A stretch of 30,586 nucleotides of DNA from Parachlorella kessleri (taxonomy: Eukaryota > Chlorophyta > Trebouxiophyceae > Chlorellales > Chlorellaceae), in contig BBXU01000965.1 of NCBI GenBank assembly GCA_001598975.1, positions 1 to 30,586 on the forward strand. Direction: 5' to 3'. The notes under the pieces are model-generated. The model saw only the letters and a program-made list of their open reading frames with translations, was not told the DNA's origin and ran no database searches. The position numbers were made by a program, and so were the translations under genes. Of this stretch, positions 1 to 9,549 are shown piece after piece (the first letter of the stretch is position 1; each line of letters opens with the position of its first letter).

Positions 1-528
1 TTTCTGAACATTTCCGTCACGGGGGGGAACCAACTTGTTAAAGAATGTGTACCCTAAGGTCCAGCGGACAATGTGACGAGCTTGACTTCCCATTGGTCTG
101 CTCAGCAGGCTGCTTTGCTCTGCCATCCACTCAACAGGCAGCCGGCTGCAGCCCTGCTTAGCTTGACTGATAGCTCTCCTGTCTAGCAGCTTGGTGGAAC
201 GCCGGCTGCAGAGCTGGCAGCTGTTCCGTCCTAGTGGACGCCCTTGCTGGGAATTTGATCGTGTCACGGTGAGGGATGGAAGGTACTGCAAACTAAGCGG
301 AGACGCCGCTGCTACAGGGCTGCCGCGCTTTGTACACTGCAAGACTTTTGCACCGCTTAATTGAGTGACTAATCACGGACATCCACCGCTTTCCGCGCCT
401 CGGGATAAGCCGCCGGCGCGAAACGGCAGTGCCTCGAGAGCCCCTCGAGACAACCCACCTACGAAACCCTGAGTCGACTCTGCTTCCACACTCTCTCAGA
501 AGTTTTTCCTCTGCAATCAGCAAGCAAG
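1..528. other. 5' flank of the secreted-protein gene; no coding exon seen
   Basis: I see no coding sequence here. The short open frames on both strands lack splice-consistent continuation and any recognisable sequence. The stretch immediately before the ATG at 529 is A-rich (caagcaag), a normal context for an algal start codon. The GCCGGCTGCAG motif occurs twice (about 140 and 200). No clear TATA box stands out, so promoter elements cannot be placed. Confidence 0.4.
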
Positions 529-1794
529 ATGCAGCGCGGGTTTGTGGCTCTGCTCCTCCTGGCAGTGCTGGCTGGAGGCGCAACTGCCCAAGCAGACTTC
601 CAGCCCAAGCAAATTGCTGGCGTCCTTTCACAGTTCCTACAGGACACCTTCCAGAATGAGCACCTGCAGGCCAAGCGCAAGCTGCTGAACTATGAGTTCG
701 GCGCGGTAAGTTGTCACCTTAGCAGCGAGCTTCTGGGGGACACAACTGAGTGCGCCAGCTGCCAACATCCTCACAAGTGTTTTCAGTGATCACAGCTTGT
801 CACAGGCTACACTATCTTCTCTTTCTTGCAGAAGCTGGAGAGCGTCCAGCAGTTCTTCTACAACGTTCTGGGCGGCAACTGGGCCCAGTACCTCCCCAGC
901 GCGTTCTCCAATGTTGGTAAGTGCACTGCTGCTACAAGTGCCCTTAGTCTTCGCGTCCGACCCTTCGCTGTCTGCTGAATGAACAACTATGCAGACTTCA
1001 GCTTCAAATTACCCGGCGAGCTATGTAATGTTTGGCACTGCCTCCCCTCATTACCGCAGACTTTGACTGGAGCAAGCTGGGCACCTTCGACTACACCTCC
1101 AACATGCACTACTTTGTGGATGCCGTGTATGCCAAGAACATCACCGCCCCCAAGACCCTGAAGGACGTGTCCGACAACATGGAGCAGGTCTCCTCCATCT
1201 TCTGCACACCCGAGAAGTGAGTGAGGCGGTTAGCACTGGGTGGCCGCCACAAGCGAAGTGTCTGGGGATGCATACCAGCTGGACCAACTCGAATTGCCTG
1301 CAGTCTATTTTGGCTATTTGGTCTTGAAAACGCTGCTCCCACTGCTGCCGCAGGTATGTGCCCTCCCAGAAGGTGTACGCCACCTGCGTGGGCCCCAAGG
1401 TTGCCCTGAACTACGTGCCCAAGGTCTGCATCCTGGACGAGGCCACCCAGCAGGTCGGTTAGCTTCTACCAGACAGTTGTTGATCACCTGCGCTGCCAGC
1501 ACATCCGACACTAGCAAGCGAACCTGAGCGGAAACAGCACACCTTGCCTGCTTCTGCCCCACTCTACTCATATGCTATTGCGCTGCCTGGCTGCTGCAGG
1601 TTGTGTGCGACCCCGCCAAGATTGTGCTATCCATGGCCCCCGGCGGCTGCACCCACAAGTACCAGAGCCCCTCCAGCTGGAAGGGCAAGGAGTGCAAGAT
1701 CAGCGGCACTGTGGGCTTCACTGACGAGAAGAAGTACCACGGCGAGGAGTACATCCTGCCTCTCAGCAGCCTGTCCGTTGGCTATCAGCCTTAA
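529..1794 (+). CDS. Secreted cysteine-containing protein of unknown function, 5 exons, 237 aa
   Basis: Exons 529-705, 832-916, 1060-1216, 1354-1453 and 1600-1794 join in frame with GT-AG introns. The protein opens with a classic signal peptide (MQRGFVALLLLAVLAGGATA), with likely cleavage near residues 20-22. It has one N-glycosylation sequon (NIT, about residue 114) and six cysteines at about 136, 151, 165, 176, 190 and 205. That spacing of 11 to 15 residues suggests three disulfides in the C-terminal half. No membrane segment follows the signal peptide, so an extracellular or endomembrane location is inferred. Every lysine codon I read is AAG and CTG/GTG/GCC dominate, as in the ribosomal protein gene in this window, which suggests high expression. 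I do not recognise the family. The gene model is well supported by phase; the function is open. Confidence 0.85.
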
Positions 1795-1874
1795 GCGCCA
1801 GCCTCCTTCCACAAGCACTGTTCCCAACTTTGATTTAGCTTTCTATTTGATTCTTGGCAGGCAACCTATGAGTT

Positions 1875-1879
1875 TGTAA
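1875..1879 (+). terminator. Candidate TGTAA polyadenylation signal
   Basis: TGTAA lies 81 nt after the stop of the secreted-protein gene. A second TGTAA at 2211-2215 is at a more typical distance (417 nt after the stop). TGTAA is the usual poly(A) signal in green algae. A pentamer occurs often by chance, so which copy is used, if either, is unknown. Confidence 0.3.
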
Positions 1880-2857
1880 AGCTTCTACTCTGCCAGATTG
1901 GGAAGACGGCATGAACTCAACAAGCTTTCCGTTGACATTGAGAAATAGGGTTGAGGACCACTTTCGACATTCAGGCGCAAGCGCGTTCAACACACTCCTG
2001 CGTAACTCATGTCCTAGCACGTTGGCGTTTGTCATGGCATCCTCACGTCCCCTGAACAGCCGCGCTCACAGTCTGACACGGGGTCACAGTCAGCGCTGAG
2101 GGCACGGCTGGCGGCCTGCGGCAAGCCTTGGAGATAATCAGCGACACTGTACTGGGAAGGCGCTGATATCGCAGTGACTTTCCTGCTGAGGTTCCGCAAG
2201 TTGTGGACAGTGTAACAGGCTACCAGTGGACCTCAGTGTTGATGTTCACGGTGTGGGTGGCAATAAATCGATAGATAGTGCGTAATGCGCACACTCGCCT
2301 TCTGAACCGTCGAATAAAGAGTACCGAAAATCAGCACGTAAATCAGCTTGGATATGCACTCGTGCAGTCATCACTCCCACTTCCTAGTGACCCCTACAAG
2401 CACCTACTGGCTTCAGCCAGCTTGGCAGCTGAGAAAGGGAACCAGCAGATTAACTGGGGTACTCTCTTACGATTACAGGGTTTGTGAGAGCAGGATGACC
2501 ATATGAAACTGGGCAAACCAAGCTGTTCGCAAGGTATTGAACTGACCATCGCGGCAAACTGGCTGTAAGCAAGGACGGATTCCCAAACTCATGGAAGGAA
2601 GCAATACAAACAGAAGAATAAGGAAGGGAGTGGCCTCTCATGAAAGAAAGCAGTAGCAACAAAAATATAAGGAAGACAATCTAGCCCTAAGGAAAGCACA
2701 CTCCAGAAACGCACAGAGGCTGATCGTGCCGACTACAACTACTTAGCCTACCTGAGAGAAGCTTTGTGTCACCCAGTTTTGGATTGCTAACAGCCAAGTG
2801 AAGAGCCTACATATACAAAACCGGTCAAGGCACCTGCTCTTCGTCTCTCACTGCCTC
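1880..2857. other. Convergent 3' regions; no gene seen
   Basis: This DNA lies between the 3' ends of two convergent genes. It is more AT-rich than the exons and shows no open frame with coding character on either strand. It holds TGTAA on the plus strand at 2211-2215 and on the minus strand at 2473-2477, consistent with two facing 3'UTRs. Confidence 0.45.
2473..2477 (-). terminator. Candidate TGTAA polyadenylation signal for the minus-strand gene
   Basis: TTACA on the plus strand reads TGTAA on the minus strand, 380 nt beyond the stop at 2858. That is a usual 3'UTR length for green algae. Chance occurrence cannot be excluded. Confidence 0.35.
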
Positions 2858-4689
2858 TCACTGCAGCTGCCTTGCAAAGAGGCATCCCCAGCAGCCAGTG
2901 AGCTTGCCTCGCTCTTCCTTGACCAGCCCCGCCCACGAACCCGCACGCTGAAGCTCCTCGTACTTCCTGGCAACTGCCGCCTCTGCCGCCTCCCTTCCAG
3001 ACCCCAGCACTGCCGCGCTGGACGCCGACACCTCCACCATGTGGATAGCTGCGGGCGGGGGCGGGTATTGCTTTTTGCTAATGGGCAGGGGCGGCTCAAC
3101 AGCAATGCGCGCCACCTCAGCAGGATCGACAGCCGGGACGACCACTGCCAAAGCCCCATGCCCGCCTGAGGCTGAAGCTCCAGTGCTGAACTCAACCACC
3201 ACCCCACAGTTGGCATCTGGCTGCCCCGCGATGTCAAGCTGCCCTTCATTCACACCCTCGTCCACCACATCCATACTCGCCCTGCGCCTGCCCTTCTGCT
3301 TGCTCAGGTGCCTGTATGCAATACAGAACGTGTTGGAAGGACCAGCATGCAGACACAACTCAACCATAAACCTATGCTGTTTGTCTTAGAGAGACGTAGC
3401 AACTGGCCTCCACGCAATTCCACCAGTACGGGTTTGTAGCGAGGCCACTTACCTGCCAACAGGGATTGGCGGGCTGTCCCTCCTGCGGAAGGAGCGCTTA
3501 ATTGAGCGGGACAAGTCCCTCATGCTCCGTGCTAGCTGCGACGACAGGCCCCGCCGTGCCCGGATGGCCTGCAAGGGCAACCCGTTGCGGGTTGGTGGAC
3601 TCCTGGGGCCCCATGGAGGCACTGAAGGAACGCCTGCCCTTGGCCGCCTGCAGGCGCAGGCTCACCCAGCGTCCTCGCTTGGCTGTGCTGCGGCGGTGCC
3701 ACAGATAGTCGCACTGCTGCCTGGCAGCACCCTTGCAGACACGGCCATGCCACATTTTCCAGCCATGTCACCTTTTCAGCAGCTACGCAGGCAGGTACCC
3801 CTTGTAAGTACACCTGCCTTCGAGCTAAAAGAAGTCCAGCCCACTGTTGCTATGCCTGCCCCCTTCGTGTTCTCACCTGTAGGTTGATGGGCTTGTTGTC
3901 GTCCGCCTTCCGCGTGCGGTGGAAGAACCGTGACAAAGCTGACTTGCCATGGCCTGGGTGCTCTCCAGCTGGGTCTGCCAGAGACACCTCAACCAGGGGA
4001 ATGTCCACCGGTGACGGCGTGTCTCGCCGGGATATGGGGGCGTGCTCACTGGCAGGCGCTGCGGCATCGCTGGTCAACAGCAGAAGCTTGACGCTGCCAT
4101 CAGTGCGCACCATGAGCTGCACAGACACCAGGCAAGGCTGCTCGTCTTGCTCCAGGGGCTGGTGCTGCTCCCCTACAGAAGCACTGGATGTGGTAGGCTG
4201 GCACTCTGGCTGCACTGGCTGTGGGGACTGGTCCTCTATGCCCGCATCAGAGCCACGGCTTGCCCGAATGATGAAGTCGCCCTGCATGAAAGCATCACCT
4301 TCGCAGTCAGCTCAGTTGGGAATTGTCTGGTAATACTGCCAGGGTCCTGTTCGTGCCTTGATGTCAGTCCATACGAGAACCAATACAGGTTCTCGCAGCA
4401 ACCTCGGACCTGGTTTGTGGGACTTGCCGGCTCCGCCAGCTGGCCTTGCTTCTTGGGCTCCTGCCCATATTTGGCGCTGAGGTTTCGAGCAAAACTCTCT
4501 CTCTGCAAGTCAGGGGTGAAGACGGTGTGAGACAGGAAACAAGTCGTAGACAGGTTCAGGACAGCAATATCTAGCCATCAAACAAACAAAGCAAGTTACC
4601 AAGGATCCAGGCTTGGCAGCTGCTGCCGAGCCGGAAGCATTGAAGGATTTCTGACGTTGAGTAGGGCTGGCGATCCTCCCGATAGGCAT
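2858..4689 (-). CDS. Unrecognised protein with a strongly basic central segment, 5 exons, 385 aa
   Basis: Minus-strand exons 4689-4600, 4502-4410, 4281-3877, 3568-3453 and 3311-2858 chain in one frame (phases 0, 0, 0, 2). The start is the ATG of MPIGRIASPTQRQKSF. Residues 62-196 begin GDFIIRASRGSDAG, continue Gln/Pro/Ser-rich, and include a beta-like run (LVSVQLMVRTDGSVKLLLL). Exon 4 (197-234) is very basic (RARRG...RSIKRSFRRRD) and is followed by SKQKGRRRAS. The C-terminal 130 residues are acidic to neutral, then Ala/Glu-rich helix-like, ending GCWGCLFARQLQ. There is no signal peptide or membrane span. The basic patch could bind nucleic acid or act as a nuclear signal, but that is inference. 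Exon 4 could instead begin further upstream, since its frame stays open there; the direct join at 3568 is the simplest in-phase solution. Family unknown. Confidence 0.65.
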
Positions 4690-4843
4690 CTAGCTTGATG
4701 GGCCCGCGGCACGTAGGTTGAAGCTGCTCTACACTAAGAAGGCAATAGGCGCATATATCGAAAAGTACGTAGCTGTTATGGATGTTAATGCGGTTGTACA
4801 AGACGAAGGAGCCACATAATAAATATTGTCACTGCCTTGGCCT
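4690..4843. promoter_or_regulatory. Putative bidirectional promoter between divergent genes
   Basis: Only 154 bp separate the ATG at 4689 (minus) from the ATG at 4844 (plus), so both genes must share regulatory DNA unless they have upstream non-coding exons. The stretch is AT-rich for this window and contains an ATAATAAATATT run (about 4816-4827). Transcription starts cannot be placed from sequence. Confidence 0.45.
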
Positions 4844-5609
4844 ATGCTAAGGCCTGCTGAGCCATGTCAGCTTGCTGACGTTTCATGGGCAATCCACCAC
4901 TCCCGTTACTTTCCGTTTTCCATGGATGACGTGCGCTCTGCCTCTGAGACATTCATATCAGCCGCAGCTGACGTTCTGACCAACGCCAATAGGTGGGTGA
5001 TCGTCATCAGTGAGGGTCATCATGAGTTGCTGCCTTATGCTTCCCATCCAAGCTACGTCTCATGTACCCAGTCTGGTTTTTTTGGCAGGAGCCAGTTCGC
5101 GGCACACCTGCGGAAGCTGTACCTCGCCAGGCAAACCCTCCACCAGAGGTGCAGCGAGCTGAACGTCAAGCTAGTGAGTAGCAGTTGGTGACTCCGTTCC
5201 TGCTTTGTGATGAGCAAAAGGAACTACAAAAGGTGCTACAAATGTCAGAAGTGGGCTAGGGGTTGAACACTTGCTGGCGTGCTTGCAGGAGGCAGCCAAA
5301 CAGCGGATTCAGGTGCAAGAGGCTGAGAGGATAGCAGCTGAGGAGGCTGCTGCTGTACCCACAGCTACTGTCACATCTATCAAGCCAGAAGCCGAGGAGG
5401 AGCAGCAGGCAGCGGAGTGGGCCGACCAGCTTCTTGTTGACGGGGGCGGAACTCCGGGGGAGGGCGGGATATACTTGGCTGACATGCCCCAGTTTGACCT
5501 GGGGTCATGGACATTGACCTCAAGTTCTGAGCCGCAGATCAATCCACCAGCTTGGCCACACGGCCGGGTACCAGTCATACCAGCAAATTCCTTAGCTGGC
5601 CCGCAGTGA
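4844..5609 (+). CDS. Unrecognised helical protein, 3 exons, 184 aa
   Basis: Exons 4844-4992, 5089-5173 and 5289-5609 join with phases 2 and 0. The start is the first in-frame ATG (MLRPAEPCQLADVSWAIHHS). Its context is poor (C at -3, C at +4), so an upstream exon remains possible. Residues 28-95 look helical, with DDVRSASETFISAAADVL, then HLRKLYLARQTLHQRCSELN, then an Ala/Glu/Gln-rich coiled-coil-like stretch (QVQEAERIAAEEAAAV). The last 80 residues are acidic and then Pro/Gly/Ser-rich and probably disordered. This arrangement loosely recalls small Mediator or adaptor subunits (for example the helical part of MED30), but I see no decisive motif and assign no function. The stop is 64 nt upstream of the next gene's start on the same strand. 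Confidence 0.7.
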
Positions 5610-5673
5610 GCCAAGCCGTGCAGCAAGTTATCGTACGGCGCCGCAGCCAGTCAATCTCCCGTGCCCTAGCAGC

Positions 5674-8088
5674 ATGGACACACAGCCTGTGGCCGCCCCG
5701 CCAGCAGTGAGTGCAAAGGCAGCTGAAGGAGGCCTGGGTCTACCACAGGTCGCCACAGGGCCCAGCTCTCAAGATTGGGCCTTCCCAGTCTTTGTAGGCC
5801 ACCGGCGGCGCCTGCCTCCGCATGATGCCTTGTTTGAATCAGGCAATGAGGAGCGAGAGGAGCTGGCTAAACAGGTGGGCTGCTGGTTGGCTGGATGGCC
5901 GGTACTGCGACGGTGGGCGTCTCAGGGTCCCTCCTGGTTGCTGACTGCCCTGTTGGCCCTGTAAGGTGGGAGAGCCACCCAGTGGGGTCATGGGAGAGCA
6001 GCGAAGCGTGCCCTTTGTTAGTCCTGGAGTCCTGTGGAAGACGGATGAGCTCTGTGCCACACACAGCTGTGCCCTGCTGCCAACTGTGGCGCATGGCAAG
6101 TGTGAACGGGAGACTGCGATGTGGGACAGCGCCATCACCTGGGCCTGGTACACAGTGTGTACCAGGGGGCTTTAGTGATGCTGTCCACAGCAACAGCGAG
6201 AGGTTTGGCCCATTCTTGCAGAGTTTCCCTCCTGCCACACCAAGCATCCAGAACAGCCTACCGCCATTGCACCCGCCCAGCCTACTATGCTCTCCACCCC
6301 TCTGTCTAGCCCCTGCATTGCCCTGTCGATCTCCTGCAGGCAGCACAGGCAGCCATTCGAAGCAGTCTCCTCCTTCTCTTTGATATCAGAAATCCCCTTC
6401 CCCCATGGTGCTGCCATAGGCAGTGCTGTAATACATATTCCCAAGACAAAGCAGTCTCTTTTCATCCTTTGTCATCAGAAACCCAAACCCCGTGTGGCTC
6501 GCTACAGGCAGCGCTGGCGGTGACCCGCAACTCCGAGGCCCAGCTAGCCAAGGAGGCCACCTTGGGAGGCAAGGAGCTGGCCAAGTACCTGGCCCACAAG
6601 TTTGAGTGCGCGACCTGCCACGCTGCGCTGCCCACAGCGCACCTGCTCGAGTGCCACATCGCGGAGATGCACGACTCATTCTTTGCGGCGCAGGCGGCTC
6701 GCCGCATGCAGGTGGGTGCTTCATGCATTTGGGATGGATAGGGGGTTCAAACTAGGCTTTCCTGCAGGCTGTGGAAAAGTGTGGCCTGTAGGAACGATGA
6801 CCTACACCCCTAGGTCCTGTCCCTTGCACCCCTTCGAAGCAAAGCCCTTGAGCAGCCTTTGCATTGCGTCAGAAGGCAGTCTCGTTGCAGAGCCTACAAG
6901 GCAAGGTCTGTCTGGCTGCTGCTAGTGCAGCCGTTGCCACCTCTGGTCTCTGCCTGCGCCGCTCTCTACCAACCTCTTGATCTGGCATTCGGGCGCAGGT
7001 GTACAAGTGCTTGGTGGAGGGGTGCGGTCGCAAGTTTTGCACCATCGAGGAGCGCAAGCAGCACCTGACAGACCACCATCGCTTCCCGCGCAACTACAAC
7101 TTTGACCGAATCCACCTCAGGTAAGGTCTGTGGGCTGTTTGCCGTCCCTGCTGCGATAGCCAGAGAGGGATGTTGTGTGCCAGAGCGTGTGGCAGAGGCC
7201 ATGGGAAGTATTAGTGCTGCGGATGCTTCCAAACTGCTGGATGCCATGCGGTTCAGATCACCTGGCGGGTTTGATAAGGGTGGGAAGATTGGGAAGTACT
7301 GCTCCTCTGAGGCGCTGGTGGCAGGCACGGATGCACGGCTTCTGAGGTGTCAAATGTATGCGCCCGTGTGCTGGACCAGGCATTACATCCCGGCCGTCAG
7401 CAGCAGCTAGCAGCTTCAGCTGAGGCTCCTCGCCCCAGGGACACCCTGTTCATGTGGTTCAAGGTTACACAGCCCTGAGGGCTTGGGTAGCAGCGTCCCT
7501 CGGCTATGTGCTGCGCCTTTATAAGGTTGTACCCTGATGGACAGCACTCCTCCAGCCCCACTGAATCGCCGTCTGCCACCTGTGCCTGCCAGGCGCCGTA
7601 AGGCCCAGATCCGGCCGTTGCCGGCCTACCAGAAGGCCAGCCCGCCAGTAGACGTGGCCATCGACCCCTACACTGGCAGGGCTGACGAGGATGGCGACAC
7701 AGTCATCATCGCCACCCGGGTGGCTGCCGTGCCGCGGGCGCACCACGACTCTGTCGGCGGTGCGAGCTCGGGTGATGTCGCCGCTGCTGGCGGCACAGCA
7801 GGGGGTGATGCTGCTTCTGCTGGTGGGGGCAGCGGGGGGCAGCAAACCGAGCAGCGTCATGATGAGGAGGTGGTCAGCGGGCTTGGCAGGCTCAGCGTGG
7901 CGGCAGCGGAGGCCATGGTGCCCCGCAACATTTCATTTGGGCGCCATCTTCCAGGGCGGGGGATGCCGGGGGCAGGGCGTGGAAGGGGAGCAGGAGGGCC
8001 TGGTGTCAAGGCTCCCCACCAGGGTGAGGCAGGGGGCCGTGGGCCAGCAGGAGGAGTAGACAGTGCAACTGGCAGTGGGGCAGAATGA
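5674..8088 (+). CDS. ZNF511: ZNF511-like C2H2 zinc-finger protein, 4 exons, 340 aa
   Basis: Exons 5674-5874, 6508-6711, 6999-7120 and 7593-8088 join in frame (phases 0, 0, 2). Residues 38-67 contain PVFVGHRRRLPPHDALFESG, like the N-terminal region of ZNF511 proteins. Finger 1 is C101-x2-C104-x12-H117-x4-H122. Finger 2 is C139-x4-C144-x12-H157-x3-H161, followed by the diagnostic HRFPRNYNFDRIH block. The C-terminal 165 residues are Gly/Ala-rich and probably disordered, but keep the short VPRNISFGR motif near 288-296. Family members are conserved in animals, plants and algae; nucleic-acid binding is expected, but their role is poorly known. The start has a good context (A at -3, G at +4). Intron 1 (633 nt) is long for this window, and I found no in-phase exon inside it. 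The low-complexity tail makes the protein longer than animal relatives. Confidence 0.85.
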
Positions 8089-8597
8089 GATGCAGCGTTG
8101 TGCACGCATTGTGTGATTCACTGGTGGCAAGCAGGGGTCGATGTGGTGAGTTGAGTCTGTGCCTGCCCCCGCCTGGGCTGGTGGCACTGTTTTAGATGGC
8201 CTGACTTGCAAGTTGCTGAGGTCAAATGGTGGGCACGCAAGTCCCTCTGCCACCATGTGCTCTTTTCAGCCCGACTCCACTGCAGTGTTGCATAGCATCT
8301 GGTATTACCCAGTATCACCAAGCCTAGTGTGGCTTTATTCCATGATCATTGATTGATATTGATGCTGCTGTACATCACTAGGTAACAAGCACCAGGGTGA
8401 GACAGCCCCACATTTGAGTCTTGAAGGCTTATATCGCATGTGCTCAGCTTCCTTGGCTTAGCAGGCTACTACCGGCAGGCTTCAGGTTGTCTATGACAGA
8501 GCAACAGCAGGGCAGCCCGCTGAGGAAGCCCACTATGACCCAGGCAATGGGCGGCAGCACTGCAGTCTCTCCCCCACATCAGCTTGCTCATCTTCGT

Positions 8598-8970
8598 CAC
8601 TAGAACCGCAACTGAGACGTGACCCTGCAGCGGTGCCTGTCTCAGCCCCCTCTCCTTCACGCTCTCCGCCCCGCTCCCCTTAGCGGCAGGGGCTGCAGCC
8701 GCCTGCCAACGAGAACTACCAATCTCACTACTACTCTCCGTCCCCCGCTCGCTGCGACAGGCTCTGGAGGGGCTGCTGCAGGCTGTGGCTCAGCTTCTAG
8801 AGCCTGTCCGAGCGGGAGGGGGACGGAGAGCAGTGGTGAGGCTGGTAGTTCGCGTTGGCAGGTAGCTGCAGCTGCTGCCGCTGAGGGAGCGCGGCGGAGA
8901 GTGTGAAGGAAATTAAGAGGGGGAGTGAGACAGGCACCGCCGCAAGGCACGCTCAGCTCTGGTTCTGGTG
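8598..8970. repeat. Imperfect 373-bp fold-back (long hairpin)
   Basis: The left arm (about 8598-8767) is an imperfect reverse complement of the right arm (about 8797-8970), with a loop of about 30 nt. Matching blocks in order are AGAACC, CTGAG, CGTG, GCGGTGCCTGTCTCA, CCTTCAC, CTCTCCGCC, GCGGCAG, CTGCCAACG, GAACTACCA, CTCTCCGTCCCC and GACAGGCTCT. Mismatches and small indels are scattered, so the arms have diverged. It could be a non-autonomous foldback/MITE element or, if transcribed, a precursor of small RNAs. No target-site duplication is obvious. It lies between the zinc-finger and RPL10A genes, and the first plus-strand TGTAA after the zinc-finger stop lies beyond it (9199), so it may sit in a long 3'UTR. 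Confidence 0.8.
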
Positions 8971-8996
8971 GCTGAATTAGAGCAGGCTGACGCGTC

Positions 8997-9166
8997 CTGT
9001 ACCATACACCAAAGTGGCTACCGCACCCCTCCGAGTGCGTACTGCCCAGTAAGTAACTGCGAAACGCAGGCCACAATCGTTCTGTACCATACACCAAAGT
9101 GGCAACCGCACCACCCTGAGTGCGTACTGCCCAATAAGTAAGTGCGAACCGCAGGCCCCACAACTC
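8997..9166. repeat. Direct tandem duplication, 85-bp unit, two copies
   Basis: Unit 1 (8997-9081) and unit 2 (9082-9166) both start CTGTACCATACACCAAAGTG and share GAGTGCGTACTGCCCA and GCAGGCC blocks. About one base in eight to ten differs. The units contain no supported gene; the open frame across them on the minus strand is a by-product of the repeat. They begin 27 bp after the fold-back. Confidence 0.85.
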
Positions 9167-9198
9167 CCTCTTGGGAGTCCCACCCGCACCAGCAGTCA

Positions 9199-9203
9199 TG
9201 TAA
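9199..9203 (+). terminator. Candidate TGTAA signal upstream of RPL10A
   Basis: This is the first plus-strand TGTAA after the zinc-finger stop that I could find, about 1.1 kb downstream. If it is that gene's poly(A) signal, the 3'UTR would be unusually long and would include the fold-back and the tandem repeat. It may be a chance match. Confidence 0.2.
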
Positions 9204-9549
9204 AGAGCCCGAAGCCAGGACCGCTGCGCTAATCTCATCCGAAGCAGGGATAACAGATTCAGTTCACAATCACCCACACTACTGCCCTAGCAAACCCACG
9301 AGCCAGGCCCACTTTGTGTCAGCTTTGTGTCCACCCAGCACCGAAAGAAATACCGCAGGGCTACATGTATAGGGTGTACTTACGATAGTAGGACACCGTA
9401 TCAGTGATTTCTTGAGTATACAGTGTGCTTGCCTGCGCGCATGCAGCTGCGACTCTATGGGCGGGAGCTTCCCTCCACTTTGCGACGCCGAGCAGAAAAC
9501 TTTGCCAGGACCCTGATGGGTCCTTTTCCAGTGGGGACAGTTGTGCAAA

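Noticed and set aside
3498..3755. Minus-strand frame through exon 4 of the basic-protein gene as an alternative exon
   Set aside because: It is in a different frame from the arginine-rich exon and ends in a stop; the other frame joins both neighbours in phase.
5867..6383. Overlapping open frames of about 160 codons on both strands in ZNF511-like intron 1
   Set aside because: They lie within an intron, oppose each other, and offer no in-phase exon or recognisable sequence.
8657..9277. 206-codon minus-strand open frame
   Set aside because: It spans the fold-back and the 85-bp tandem repeat; its internal repetition simply mirrors those DNA repeats.
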